Shown: piece after piece, positions 53,126 to 62,717 of the stretch
Position numbering within the stretch: the first letter of the stretch is position 1
Layout of the letters: each line of letters begins with the position of its first letter
Assembly: GCF_017742245.1 (NCBI RefSeq)
Contig: NZ_JAGHKO010000001.1
Location: 1,517,061 to 1,581,060 of the forward strand
Source of the DNA: Niastella soli
GTDB taxonomy: Bacteria > Bacteroidota > Bacteroidia > Chitinophagales > Chitinophagaceae
Direction of reading: 5' to 3'
DNA: 64,000 nt
The notes under the pieces: generated by a model
Databases searched by the model: none
What the model was told of the DNA's origin: nothing
What the model saw: only the letters and a program-made list of their open reading frames with translations
Program-made: the position numbers and the translations under genes

Positions 53126-54916
53126 ATGAGCACCACCACACAACAAAACATGCTCAAAGGCGGGGAATGGCTAATAAAGGAAAGTTCCCCCTTTGATACC
53201 TTCATTCCGGAAGATTTTACCGAAGAACAGCAAATGGTAAAGGACATGTGCGCCTCGTTCCTTGATGCGGAAGTTTTACCTATTCTCGAACGGATCGATA
53301 AACTGGAACCGGGGCTAATGCCATCACTGGTTACCAAAGCCGGTGAGCAGGGATTGCTGGGAGCTTCCATTCCTGAACAGTATGGTGGGTTGGGGAAAGA
53401 TTTTATTACCTCCAACCTGGTAGGTGAAGGACTGGGTGGTGGTTTTTCATTTTCAGTGGCTGTATCGGCCCACATGGGTATCGGAACGCTTCCGATCCTT
53501 TATTTTGGCACCGACAAACAAAAAGAGAAATATATTCCCAAGCTGGCTACCGGCGAATGGAAGGGCGCTTATGGCCTTACAGAACCTAATAGCGGCAGTG
53601 ACGCATTAGGTGCCAAAACTACGGCTACCTTAAGTGCCGATGGAAAACATTACCTGTTAAACGGCCAGAAATGCTGGATCACCAATGGTGGTTTTGCTGA
53701 TGTATACACCGTTTTCGCAAAAATAGATGGCGACAAGTTTTCAGCCTTTATTGTAGAAAGAGGTTTTGAAGGGTTTACACAAGGTGCTGAAGAACATAAA
53801 ATGGGGATCAAAGGCTCTTCTACCGTTCAGTTGTTTTTCCAGGACTGTAAAGTACCGGTTGAAAACTTGCTTGGTGAAATTGGCAGAGGTCACGTTATAG
53901 CTTTTAATATCCTGAACATAGGCCGCTTGAAATTATGCGCGGCTGCACTGGGCGGTGCCAAACGGGCCACTACCACTACCATTCAATATGCCAATACCCG
54001 CGAACAGTTTAAAACACCGATCGCAACATTTGGTGCTATTAAAAATAAACTGGCCGAAATGGCTATTTATATGTGGGTGACCGAAAGCGCTCTGTACCGT
54101 TCCGCCAAATGGATCGATGATAAGGAACATGAGTTGATGGCCGCCGGTAAGTCGTTTAGCGAATCAGTACTGGGTGGAGCAGAGGAGTATGCGATCGAGT
54201 GCGCCATCTTAAAAGTATTTGGCAGTGAAATGCTGGATTTTATAGTGGATGAAGGCGTACAGATACATGGGGGGAATGGTTACAGCGATGAATATGTTAT
54301 TTCCAAAGCCTATCGCGATAGCCGCATTAACCGCATTTATGAAGGCACCAATGAGATTAATCGCCTGTTAACGGTTGATGTGGTATTGAAACGCGCCATG
54401 AAAGGCCGTTTGGACCTGATGACATCGGCCATGAATGTGCAAAAGGAATTGATGAGCATTCCTGACTTTGGCAGCAGTGATGAGGAAGCATTTGCCAAAG
54501 AGAAAAAACTGATCGCCAATTTTAAAAAGGCCATTCTGTTAACAGCCGGTGCGGCAGTGCAAAAACTGATGATGAAGATCGAGCAGGAGCAGGAAATACT
54601 GATGCACATTGCGGATATGGCTGTTGCCACATTTGCCGCCGAAAGCGCCCTGTTACGGGCTATGAAGCTGGTTGACCGCAAAGGCGAAGCCGCAGCTTCT
54701 TATGAGCTGGATATTACAAGAACTTATTTATACGACGCCGCCGACCTCATTAACAAACATGGCAAAGATGCCATTAATGCATTTGCCGATGGCGACGAAC
54801 AACGGATGATGTTATTGGGATTAAAACGCTTTACCAAAACAGAACCTTTTAATAGCAAAGAAGCCAAACGCCGCATTGCAGCGAAGCTGATTGCCGATAA
54901 CAGGTATCCATTATAA
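53126..54916 (+). CDS. Acyl-CoA dehydrogenase, long 596-residue form
   Basis: FAD enzyme that desaturates acyl-CoA in fatty-acid breakdown. The FAD/substrate segments GLTEPNSGSDA and KCWITNGGFADVYTVF, the ANTREQFKTPI helix and the GNGYSDEYVISKAYRDSRINRIYEGTNEINR segment with the base Glu are intact. The usual dehydrogenase is about 380 residues; the C-terminal third here (about 410-596) is an added helical domain, a type common in Bacteroidota as the main acyl-CoA dehydrogenase. 177 bp downstream of the MarR gene, ends in a strong terminator. Confidence 0.94.
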   Translation: MSTTTQQNMLKGGEWLIKESSPFDTFIPEDFTEEQQMVKDMCASFLDAEVLPILERIDKLEPGLMPSLVTKAGEQGLLGASIPEQYGGLGKDFITSNLVGEGLGGGFSFSVAVSAHMGIGTLPILYFGTDKQKEKYIPKLATGEWKGAYGLTEPNSGSDALGAKTTATLSADGKHYLLNGQKCWITNGGFADVYTVFAKIDGDKFSAFIVERGFEGFTQGAEEHKMGIKGSSTVQLFFQDCKVPVENLLGEIGRGHVIAFNILNIGRLKLCAAALGGAKRATTTTIQYANTREQFKTPIATFGAIKNKLAEMAIYMWVTESALYRSAKWIDDKEHELMAAGKSFSESVLGGAEEYAIECAILKVFGSEMLDFIVDEGVQIHGGNGYSDEYVISKAYRDSRINRIYEGTNEINRLLTVDVVLKRAMKGRLDLMTSAMNVQKELMSIPDFGSSDEEAFAKEKKLIANFKKAILLTAGAAVQKLMMKIEQEQEILMHIADMAVATFAAESALLRAMKLVDRKGEAAASYELDITRTYLYDAADLINKHGKDAINAFADGDEQRMMLLGLKRFTKTEPFNSKEAKRRIAAKLIADNRYPL

Positions 54917-54943
54917 ACTTTTTATATCAGGACGGTAATTCAC

Positions 54944-54974
54944 AGCCCTTTTGTAACGCAAAAGGGCTTTTTTA
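54944..54974 (+). terminator. Terminator after acyl-CoA dehydrogenase
   Basis: AGCCCTTTTG pairs perfectly with CAAAAGGGCT (54944-54953 and 54959-54968) across five bases, followed by six T residues. It could serve the convergent small gene as well. Confidence 0.88.
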
Positions 54975-55187
54975 TTGCACTTGTTCTCCTTCTTCACTTT
55001 CCCCCTCCTCATCTTGTTTAAATGCAGCACGGGCCAGCAATAAAAAGCCGGCTGCGGCATGAAGAATAAAACAGGAATGTGAGACTTTATCATTGTAACC
55101 TGTACTGGTGAGCATAATGGTCATGGATGCTATTACAGCCAGAAAACAAACTACTAATAAGCTATTGACAAAGGGTACGATACGCAT
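54972..55187 (-). CDS. Small two-helix membrane protein
   Basis: 71 residues from the ATG at 55185-55187: two hydrophobic segments (about 5-25 and 35-53) and an acidic tail (DEEGESEEGEQVQ). No family recognised. A start further upstream adds seven residues. It is convergent with the acyl-CoA dehydrogenase gene, and the terminator overlaps its 3' end. The protein-like composition and membrane pattern support a real gene, though a fortuitous frame cannot be excluded. Confidence 0.55.
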   Translation of the reverse strand: MRIVPFVNSLLVVCFLAVIASMTIMLTSTGYNDKVSHSCFILHAAAGFLLLARAAFKQDEEGESEEGEQVQ

Positions 55188-55416
55188 ACGGTTAGGGTTT
55201 TGAAGCACGAAATTCAGTTTGAATATAATATCTGACTTGCAATTATTCTAACTTTTGGCAAAAATCAATTGGGTTTTGCTCAAATTCTAGGGGTTTGCAC
55301 CTGTGAGATCGCAATTTCCCAATCTAAAATGTAACAGGTACCTGCTCAGGCACAAGGTTTTGCGAAAGCTGACCGGTATTTTACTCTCTCACTGTTTTTC
55401 GGTTATTTTTGTCGCC

Positions 55417-56802
55417 ATGAACTGGCAACAACTCAATAGCAGCAAACGGAGTGGGTCTGAAAACAGAACGGCGTACACCGATGCGGTGCGTACTTCCTTT
55501 GTACGGGATTATGATCGCCTTATATTTTCGAGCGCCTTCAGACGGCTGCAAAACAAAACCCAGGTATTCCCCTTACCCGGGCCCGGGGTGTTTGTGCATA
55601 ACAGGTTAACACATAGCCTGGAGGTAGCCTCCGTAGGCCGGTCGCTGGGTAAAGCGGTGGGCGACGCCATAGCGCAAAAATATCCCCAGGAAAATGACTA
55701 CTTCCGTGAGTTCTATAAATACGAGCTGCCCTCGGTAATTGCAGCAGGTTGTCTGGCACATGATATAGGCAACCCGCCGTTTGGGCATTCGGGTGAAGAA
55801 GCTATCCGTACTTTTTTCCGGGATTTGGCCGGGGCGGAAAAGAGCCAGTTCTCAGACCTGTTAAGCGAGAACCAGCAACGCGATTTTCTTTTTTTTGAAG
55901 GGAACGCCAATGCCTTTAGAACCCTTACGCATAGTTTTAACGAAAAATCAGCTGGTGGTTTCCGGCTAACTTATGCTACGTTGGCCTCTATTGTAAAATA
56001 TCCTTCCGATTCACTCAGCGGTTTTAATAAACATCAGCTGGTAACAAAAAAATCAGGTTTCTTCGATTCAGAAATTGAGACCTATACATACATTGCCAAA
56101 GAGCTGGGCATACCCCGGCTCTATGAGTCAAAGAACATATATGCCCGCCATCCCTTTGTTTACCTGGTAGAGGCGGCGGATGATATCTGTTACCGCATCA
56201 TTGATTTTGAGGATGCACATCGACTGAATATTATTTCCATCGACACCATTAAAGATCTATTCCTGCAGTTTTTTGAAAACGAATCAGGGTACGATGCCCG
56301 TGACCGGGTTGAACAAATATTCAACGACATTAACGACCACAACCAGCGTGTGCAGTTTTTACGCGCCAAACTCATTAACCTGCTCATCAACCGGGTTACT
56401 ACCGTGTTTATGGAGAAGGAAACCGAACTGCTGGAAGGGACCTTACAAAAATCATTGATCGATTATTTGCCCGAAGCTGAATTGCAACTGATCAAGACCA
56501 TCGACAAATTTTCCATTGAACACATTTATAACCACCGGTCCGTTGTGGAAATTGAGATTGCCGGTTATAATGTAATAGGTGGGTTGCTAAAAGAATTGTT
56601 TGGTGCGGTAATTAATCCCAAATCGGCCAAATCACAGAAGTTGCTTCAACTGATCTCGCAACAATTTGTAATTACCGGCGAACGCGACAAACTTTACAAC
56701 GATATTCAGGCGGTGGTTGACTTTATTGCCGGCATGACGGATCTGTTTGCTGTAGACGTATACCGGAAGATAACCGGGATTGCATTCCCTCAGATAAGAT
56801 AG
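55417..56802 (+). CDS. dgt: Deoxyguanosinetriphosphate triphosphohydrolase (dGTPase)
   Basis: HD-domain enzyme that hydrolyses dGTP to deoxyguanosine and tripolyphosphate, limiting the dGTP pool. It opens with the family segment SSAFRRLQNKTQVFPLP and HNRLTHSLEV (H66), then AHDIGNPPFGH with H115-D116 and its following His, all metal ligands. 461 residues from the ATG at 55417; a TAnnTTTG box ends six bases before the ATG, so the mRNA could be almost leaderless, though no -33 box is clear. Earlier in-frame starts add non-family residues. Confidence 0.92.
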   Translation: MNWQQLNSSKRSGSENRTAYTDAVRTSFVRDYDRLIFSSAFRRLQNKTQVFPLPGPGVFVHNRLTHSLEVASVGRSLGKAVGDAIAQKYPQENDYFREFYKYELPSVIAAGCLAHDIGNPPFGHSGEEAIRTFFRDLAGAEKSQFSDLLSENQQRDFLFFEGNANAFRTLTHSFNEKSAGGFRLTYATLASIVKYPSDSLSGFNKHQLVTKKSGFFDSEIETYTYIAKELGIPRLYESKNIYARHPFVYLVEAADDICYRIIDFEDAHRLNIISIDTIKDLFLQFFENESGYDARDRVEQIFNDINDHNQRVQFLRAKLINLLINRVTTVFMEKETELLEGTLQKSLIDYLPEAELQLIKTIDKFSIEHIYNHRSVVEIEIAGYNVIGGLLKELFGAVINPKSAKSQKLLQLISQQFVITGERDKLYNDIQAVVDFIAGMTDLFAVDVYRKITGIAFPQIR

Positions 56803-56880
56803 GGAGGTAGGAAGTAAGAAGTAGCTGATACGAATTTCGCGAATTTCATACTTCTTACCTCTTACATCATAAAGTTTAAA

Positions 56881-56916
56881 ACAAAGGGGCTGTCAAAAAC
56901 ATGACAGCCCCTTTGT
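56881..56916. terminator. Bidirectional terminator after dgt
   Basis: Perfect 15-bp inverted repeat from ACAAAGGGGCTGTCA (56881) to TGACAGCCCCTTTGT (ending 56916) with a six-base loop, between convergent genes. A separate GGTAGGAAG/CTTCTTACC inverted repeat lies at about 56805-56865, made of words also seen at 15533-15566. Confidence 0.8.
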
Positions 56917-56932
56917 TAATAGTAGTTTCCAG

Positions 56933-58501
56933 TTAGTTTACTTTTTCAAGGTGCATATCTATGCGCTTGTCCTTTTTGAAATATTCAAGGAGCATTACAG
57001 AGCCGGTTTTGGCTGGTAAAATGCGCATGTTGCTTGAAGACGTTTTAAGATTTATCTTATCTGTAGTAAGGTTGTTGTTATAATAGCTGATTGAGTTAAA
57101 GGTCAACCCTTTGTAATCTTTTGAGCGAACATAGTCAGTATAACCTACCACAAACGTACTGTGTGCTTTATCGGTTTGTGAAAAGGCGTAATCAAAACCG
57201 TTGTATACATATTTGATCTGATAGGCCAGTAATTGTGCACTGTAGAAATCAGCGCTCATCATTTCAATACTGTTACTGTTCTTATCAAAGATCTGAGCGT
57301 TCGTTATATCAAACTTATTGTCGAACTGCATCATCACCATGTCGGTTACTTTGATTTTGGTGGTGCTATTGGCGCTGTTGTATCCGCCTGCCGCTGCTTG
57401 TAATACCGTAAGGCCAATACCCAATGCGCTGGCTACTCTTTTATAGCCTTCGCCGATGGCAAATATTTTACCATCATTTGTTTGTATAATTCTATGGAAG
57501 TAGATGTATCCCAGGTCATCTACGCGGCCGCGGGAGTCTATCTTTAAATGTTTGCTGATATCACCTTCCCATGAGTTGTACTTGGCATTGGTGATCTTAC
57601 CCTGGTTATTCAAAACCCATACACCCAAGCCCTTGCTTTTATCCTTTATTACATTGTCTTCTTTGTCGAAATAAGGCCCCATGAGCATAAAATTGTCTGT
57701 GTTGCGCAAAGAAGCAACATTCATGGGGAAGAAATTATACTTTTCGATGTTGGTTTCGAATTCAAAGGCTTTTTTGCCATTGTGCAGGTAAATGCCTAAC
57801 AGCCAGGCTTCCATTTTATTCGACAGCAATCTGTCTTTTTTCATAACCTGGAATACCACTACACTGTCGGTGTAACCCAGGAATTGTGGCGAGGCCATTC
57901 TCTCGGGATCTTCAGGATTGTACGTCCATTGTTTCTTTTTCTCTGATTCATAATAGTGCACTTCATACGTATATTGTTTTCCTTCGCGGAGCGGTATATA
58001 GGTTACAAAACCTTTGTCGCCTATACCATAGATGCTTTTGTTTTGTGTTTCCTCCGTATTGGTTTGAAGCACCTTATCGATGTAGTTCCTTGACTTTTTA
58101 TCGATTGGTTGTTGATAGCTGTTCTTTTGTTTACCATCAACACCATAAGTGCGGTAATCGAGCAGCTTCTGATCTGAGTCATAGAACATGAACATGATCT
58201 CAGACCCATTGTACGAGGATTCAATCAACTGAATGTTCTTTGAATCGGTGAATTTGATGCTTTTCACCTTATTCACATTTTCATCCATGATCTGCAGGGT
58301 ATATTCATTGGTGTTTTTATCGATCTTGTCTGATTGATAAAATAAAAAATACCCTTTAATTTCTTCGGCAGCGATAATGGGGCCGGAATTACGTAGGAAT
58401 ACCGATTTAATGTTATCAATACTTAGTTTGGATTGGCCATAACTGATTTGCTGAAGCAACGATAGTGCAATCAGCAGCGCAAGGATTACTTGTTTTTTCA
58501 T
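56933..58501 (-). CDS. Secreted beta-rich protein of unknown function (possible DUF6770)
   Basis: 522 residues: signal peptide (1-22, ending SYG-Q), then repeated beta-strand pairs rich in Tyr/Asp/Lys with phrases such as KVKSIKFTDSKNIQLIESSYNGSEIMFMFYDSDQ, resembling a beta-propeller-like domain. It may belong to the DUF6770 family from Bacteroidota, by memory, not confirmed. No catalytic motif. It lies just downstream of the M48 protease gene on the same strand (38 bp) and may be cotranscribed; both are exported. Confidence 0.8.
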   Translation of the reverse strand: MKKQVILALLIALSLLQQISYGQSKLSIDNIKSVFLRNSGPIIAAEEIKGYFLFYQSDKIDKNTNEYTLQIMDENVNKVKSIKFTDSKNIQLIESSYNGSEIMFMFYDSDQKLLDYRTYGVDGKQKNSYQQPIDKKSRNYIDKVLQTNTEETQNKSIYGIGDKGFVTYIPLREGKQYTYEVHYYESEKKKQWTYNPEDPERMASPQFLGYTDSVVVFQVMKKDRLLSNKMEAWLLGIYLHNGKKAFEFETNIEKYNFFPMNVASLRNTDNFMLMGPYFDKEDNVIKDKSKGLGVWVLNNQGKITNAKYNSWEGDISKHLKIDSRGRVDDLGYIYFHRIIQTNDGKIFAIGEGYKRVASALGIGLTVLQAAAGGYNSANSTTKIKVTDMVMMQFDNKFDITNAQIFDKNSNSIEMMSADFYSAQLLAYQIKYVYNGFDYAFSQTDKAHSTFVVGYTDYVRSKDYKGLTFNSISYYNNNLTTDKINLKTSSSNMRILPAKTGSVMLLEYFKKDKRIDMHLEKVN

Positions 58502-58539
58502 GATTATTAGAAATGTGATTTAAAGGTTTTGGAAACAAA

Positions 58540-59988
58540 TTAGAAATGATATTTTCCGGAAGGGAATTGTTTTTTGTACATGTCGATCAAAGCCTGTTTT
58601 TCATCTGGCTTATTGAAATTCGCTTTGCTATCAATTAGTGCCGCCATAAAATCTTCATTCGACATGAGCGTGTTTTGATTATGCAGCAAAAAATAATAGC
58701 TAAACGCCCCCAGGTCGGTCAATCGCACCCGTTGTAAAAACTCCAGTAAAGCATTATAATCTTTATCGTTAAAAGGCGAAGGCATATCTGCCACCTTGTT
58801 GAGCGTATGGTTCTTTTGTGCGGTAAATAGTTTATTGATGCACCTGCCTGTATTGATGATCAGATAAGGATTGGCGGGCTGGGTTTCCAGCATTTGTAAA
58901 GTAAAATGCAGGCTGCGGGTGATGTCTTCTGACCTGTACAGGTAGTCTATGATCTCATAGTCGAAATCACGCCTCAGTTGTTTGAACTCTTTTTCATTCA
59001 CTACAAACACCCGGCTATTGGGTTTGTAATATTGCCCTACTTTATCCTTTAACAAACTGATGCGTTTGCTGCAATCGGGGTGCGTTTTTAAGGAGTCCCG
59101 TTCTTTTTGGCTTTCCTGTTCAGTGCTGGCTGCCAGAGTATTGAACAATGATCTTTCCTCTTGTGTCCATCTTGCCTGGAAGGGGTATTCCTGAAAATTG
59201 AATATACGGTTCAGGGCAGGTGTTATATTGTATTTATCAACGTCAATGCTGTCTAATAATGCCAGACAGGTAAGTGATTCCCGGATATCAAAAGAGGTAT
59301 TTTTCAGCCATTCAACCGCCATGGAATCGGCCTGCGCTTCATGTTCGCGGCTATGCTGGCGGCTGTCAAACGTTATTGTTCTGGCCAGTTTTTCCAGTTG
59401 TTGGTTTTTTTGATATTGACTTTCATTGATCTTTTTAAGTTCTTTCTGAAATTCGTCGGAATACACTGTATTTACATACCGGTCAATAGCATTGTTACCG
59501 TGGTTCAAATACAAATGTGCCAGCTCATGACACAATACAAATGCTGCCTGGCTTTCATTCTGTAGCTTATAAAAAAGGCCTATATTGAACAGGATGGTGC
59601 CTTCGCCCAAACTGCTTGCATTTGGCCACCAGGCGCGTGAAAATGCTACCCGTGTTTCCAAAGAACCAAGTGTTTGGTTGGATTTTATAATTTCCTGTAG
59701 CAGACCCTGCAGATAGCCATTGGCGACAGTTTCCGTTATGAGCTCTTTTCTGTCGTACATCTTCTTAATGTTCTCATAACGGCTCTTAAATATATCTTCG
59801 AAGTATTTTTTGTTCTTTCCGCTATGGGCCAACACATCGCTTTTATACCTTTTGTCAGTAGCGTCTATCCATTCTTTATATTTATTGGCATCGTCTTGGG
59901 GGGAATTATAATAAGTAAGACTTTGGGAAAAAGCGTTACTAATGCAAAAGCATAAAATCAGGCAGATAACAGCGTTGAAGGGTTTCAT
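58540..59988 (-). CDS. Secreted M48 family zinc metalloprotease
   Basis: 482 residues from the ATG at 59986-59988. Signal peptide 1-21 (ending AFS-Q), HEXXH at H144-H148 (HELAH) with the third zinc ligand Glu in the downstream segment SREHEAQADSMAVEWL. After the peptidase domain come TPR-like helices (LDSIDVDKYN...NTGRCINKLF). This architecture is like BepA/YfgC, outer-membrane protein quality-control proteases. Substrate is unknown. Upstream of the 56933 gene. An earlier start (60039) would leave a non-signal lead. Confidence 0.9.
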   Translation of the reverse strand: MKPFNAVICLILCFCISNAFSQSLTYYNSPQDDANKYKEWIDATDKRYKSDVLAHSGKNKKYFEDIFKSRYENIKKMYDRKELITETVANGYLQGLLQEIIKSNQTLGSLETRVAFSRAWWPNASSLGEGTILFNIGLFYKLQNESQAAFVLCHELAHLYLNHGNNAIDRYVNTVYSDEFQKELKKINESQYQKNQQLEKLARTITFDSRQHSREHEAQADSMAVEWLKNTSFDIRESLTCLALLDSIDVDKYNITPALNRIFNFQEYPFQARWTQEERSLFNTLAASTEQESQKERDSLKTHPDCSKRISLLKDKVGQYYKPNSRVFVVNEKEFKQLRRDFDYEIIDYLYRSEDITRSLHFTLQMLETQPANPYLIINTGRCINKLFTAQKNHTLNKVADMPSPFNDKDYNALLEFLQRVRLTDLGAFSYYFLLHNQNTLMSNEDFMAALIDSKANFNKPDEKQALIDMYKKQFPSGKYHF

Positions 59989-60104
59989 GGGCGTTAGTCC
60001 AGGTATGAACCAAAAGTATAATATTCTTGCAGAATTCAATAATTAATTAAATAAAACTTATACAGGCTAAGGGCCTTTTCATAGCTTTACTAAAAGCTTA
60101 AAAC

Positions 60105-60512
60105 ATGTCAACACGCCGTGAATTTATTGGAAATACCGGAAAAGCGATGATTGCCGGTGGATTGGTTACCTTAGCAGAAAATGGGGATCCCGTTATGATA
60201 GAAAACAAATTCATCCATCACGTTTATTTCTGGTTAAAGAATGCCGGCAGTAAGGAAGATCGCGCCAAACTCATTGAAGGGCTTCAAAAGCTGTCGAAAG
60301 TGAAAACGATAAAGACCTTTCATATTGGCCAGCCTGCTGATACCAACCGCGATGTAATTGACCGGTCCTATGCCATTTCGTGGTTTACTATGTTTGATAA
60401 TGCAGCTGACCAGGCAAGCTACCAGGTAGATCCGATTCACCTGAAATTCGTTGAAGACTATTCACACTTATGGAGCAAGGTTACTGTATATGATTCTGTA
60501 GATGCTAAATAA
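60105..60512 (+). CDS. Dabb (stress-responsive A/B barrel) protein with Tat-like leader
   Basis: 135 residues. A leader with twin Arg (STRREFIGNTGKAMIAGGL) suggests Tat export. The A/B barrel domain covers about residues 35-130: FIHHVYFWLKNAGSKEDRAKLIEGLQKL and the DNAADQASYQVDPIHLKFVED segment match the Dabb family, which forms small dimeric beta-barrels, in some cases binding small organic molecules. Likely first gene of a two-gene unit with the next. Confidence 0.88.
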   Translation: MSTRREFIGNTGKAMIAGGLVTLAENGDPVMIENKFIHHVYFWLKNAGSKEDRAKLIEGLQKLSKVKTIKTFHIGQPADTNRDVIDRSYAISWFTMFDNAADQASYQVDPIHLKFVEDYSHLWSKVTVYDSVDAK

Positions 60513-60521
60513 CAGGCACCC

Positions 60522-60929
60522 ATGAACGGATACTTACTGAGGGAGCAGGTCTATATTGCGGGTGAAGCAACCTTTATTGATTGTACCAACGATATAAACA
60601 AGTTTGCCGTCGTGTTTGAGGACGATACCGACACAGGGTATTTTTATGCGTATGCACTGGATGCTGAAGGAAGGCAATTGGTATTAGATGCGTTGCATAT
60701 TTACAATATCGAGGAGGTGCCGGTGGAACAGCGAAAGGGCATTATCAGGATCATATGGTCGAAAGACTGGCAATGTTGTGCGCTGGTGATCAACAATTAT
60801 TGTCACGCCATATTCGATTTCAAAAATCAGGGCGGGTACTGCCGGAATGAATTTCCACCCCCCAATGATTTCTGGACAAAAGGAGAAAGAGCGCTCACCA
60901 ATGAAATGGTAGCGGCCCTGTTTAAATAA
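60522..60929 (+). CDS. DUF2251 family protein
   Basis: 135-residue soluble protein with a DUF2251 pattern: FAVVFEDDTDTGYFYAYALDAEGRQLVLDALHIYN, then a Trp/Cys segment. No enzyme motif, no signal peptide. It begins 10 bp after the Dabb gene stop codon, so likely cotranscribed. Function unknown in the family. Confidence 0.87.
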   Translation: MNGYLLREQVYIAGEATFIDCTNDINKFAVVFEDDTDTGYFYAYALDAEGRQLVLDALHIYNIEEVPVEQRKGIIRIIWSKDWQCCALVINNYCHAIFDFKNQGGYCRNEFPPPNDFWTKGERALTNEMVAALFK

Positions 60930-60937
60930 GTAAATGG

Positions 60938-61795
60938 TTAGGCTTTATTTGCCAATGACGCCACCAGCGGGGCCCTCAGGGGATCTGCTGCTGGTCTATT
61001 AAGTTGTCGGGATTCCAGTGACCTGGTGGTGGAAAGCATTTGCCACATTGTGGTGAAATCACCTTCTGCTTTCAGGTCTTTGATTAGACGGTACAGGCGT
61101 TGTTGCAGTTTTTCACCAGACCATCTTTTAGCATAACCCGGCATTTCAAACTCCCAGATGTCGGTAAACTCCCAGGGATGAAAATATAAACACAGGTAGC
61201 CGTCATTGCGTAATGTTTTAATAGCCAGGTTTTTAAAAACATTGTAAGGCATGTTTTTAAAGGCAAGCCAAAACAGAGGTATGCGCAGGCGCGGACTCAC
61301 AGATGCCGGAACTCGCAGCATATTTTGATCGGTGTATATGGTACGGGGCAGGTGAAGATCATTGTACCGGCCGGGGATCCAGGTAGGGTTTACTGAGGAG
61401 TCGTAACTATAACCCGCGGCAATAACATCGGCCATAGGTACTTTTTTCAGTCGTGGCATCCTTAACCCATATACGGGCTGATTGGAAATATCTTCCAGTT
61501 CGAGCCGGCTTCGTAAAAGGTCTTCAGTTTTATACCCGGTATGATAATAGGTATGCGAAGCAATTTCATGTTTTCGCGCTATCTGGCGAATGCTGTCGGG
61601 ATGCCAATTGGCAAAATTGGCGGTAGTAAAAAAAGTACAGGCAGCATCGGTGCCATTTATGATCGATATGGTGGCTTGCAGACCCCTGTAACCGGTTTCC
61701 ATTTGTTCTTCAATGGAAAGCTGTTGTTTATATTCCAGGGGCATGTCAAACTCTTCTACATCAAAACTCATCAATATGTATTGCTGACGACTCAT
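60938..61795 (-). CDS. Polysaccharide deacetylase family protein
   Basis: NodB-type deacetylase, 285 residues. Metal-binding parts: SFDVEEFD at the N-terminus (general-base Asp-Asp region), HEIASHTYYHT with the HXXXH pattern, and the later LYFHPWEF. A class that acts on cell-surface sugars, such as polysaccharide or LPS N-acetyl groups. Its first 35 bases overlap the upstream glycosyltransferase gene's end, so translation is coupled. No signal peptide, so the substrate is likely modified in the cytoplasm. Confidence 0.9.
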   Translation of the reverse strand: MSRQQYILMSFDVEEFDMPLEYKQQLSIEEQMETGYRGLQATISIINGTDAACTFFTTANFANWHPDSIRQIARKHEIASHTYYHTGYKTEDLLRSRLELEDISNQPVYGLRMPRLKKVPMADVIAAGYSYDSSVNPTWIPGRYNDLHLPRTIYTDQNMLRVPASVSPRLRIPLFWLAFKNMPYNVFKNLAIKTLRNDGYLCLYFHPWEFTDIWEFEMPGYAKRWSGEKLQQRLYRLIKDLKAEGDFTTMWQMLSTTRSLESRQLNRPAADPLRAPLVASLANKA

Positions 61796-62717
61796 GGATG
61801 TTAGATTCTTTTACAATGTAAACAGGTCGGTGTTTGTTTTGCATGAATAGTTTTCCCAGATAAATACCAATGATACCAAGTATCATTAATTGCAATCCGC
61901 CAAAAAATACAACGGTCACAATTAATGAACTCCAACCGGAAATGGTATATCCGAAATAGTAACTATATAAGGCATAAGGTATATAAAGCGTTGATAAGGC
62001 AGCAAAAGTGAAACCAATATATGTGGCTGCATATAATGGCCTGATACTAAATGAGGTTATGCCCTGTAAGGCGAACCTGATCATTTTTTTGGAAGTATAT
62101 TTTGTCGTGCCTGATTTACGCTGGTTAGGTTCATATTCTACAGGGACCTGCTTAAAGCCGGCCCATTTTACCAGCCCTCTGAAGAAAGGTTCAAATTCAG
62201 CCAATCCGCGTAATACATCTACCACATTACGGTTCATTAAACGGAAATCGGCTGTACCCTTTTCAATTTTGATATCACTCAGCCAGTTTAAGACCTTGTA
62301 AAATAGGTTGGAGGTGATCCTTTTTAATAAGGGCAGCTTTTTATCTTCTTTACGAACAGTGTATACCACATCATAGCCTTCTTCCCATTTTTCGAGCAAG
62401 GAGGGTATCAGCTGTGGCGGGTGCTGCATATCACCATCCATGGTGATCACACAATCGCCATCGGCTTTATCCAAACCGGCTTTTATTGCAGCCTGGTGGC
62501 CAAAATTGCGGGAAAAGGAGAGGTACCGGATGTGCTCGTCCTGGAGGGCGAGTTTTTTTATTTCATGTAAAGTCAGGTCACTGCTGCCATCATCAACAAA
62601 CAGTAGGTTATAGCGGTAAGGCAGATCGGCAAATGTGCGTTTGATGGCTTTCGCCATTGCAGTCACATTTTCCCTTTCATTATGTACCGGAACAATGATA
62701 GATACCAGTTTAGTCAT
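61761..62717 (-). CDS. Glycosyltransferase family 2, dolichol-phosphate-mannose-synthase-like (GtrB/ArnC)
   Basis: 318 residues: GT-A domain with IIVPVHNERENV, LLFVDDGSSD, and the metal-binding MDGDMQHPP; two C-terminal transmembrane helices (about 225-250, 265-290). The type transfers a sugar to undecaprenyl phosphate (GtrB, ArnC, DPM1 relatives), usually for modification of surface polysaccharide. With the deacetylase it makes a translationally coupled pair, which suggests the two act on one glycan. From 62718 to 63031 I see no convincing gene; a 61-residue reading at 62714-62899 has no protein-like features. Confidence 0.92.
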   Translation of the reverse strand: MTKLVSIIVPVHNERENVTAMAKAIKRTFADLPYRYNLLFVDDGSSDLTLHEIKKLALQDEHIRYLSFSRNFGHQAAIKAGLDKADGDCVITMDGDMQHPPQLIPSLLEKWEEGYDVVYTVRKEDKKLPLLKRITSNLFYKVLNWLSDIKIEKGTADFRLMNRNVVDVLRGLAEFEPFFRGLVKWAGFKQVPVEYEPNQRKSGTTKYTSKKMIRFALQGITSFSIRPLYAATYIGFTFAALSTLYIPYALYSYYFGYTISGWSSLIVTVVFFGGLQLMILGIIGIYLGKLFMQNKHRPVYIVKESNIHESSAIHIDEF

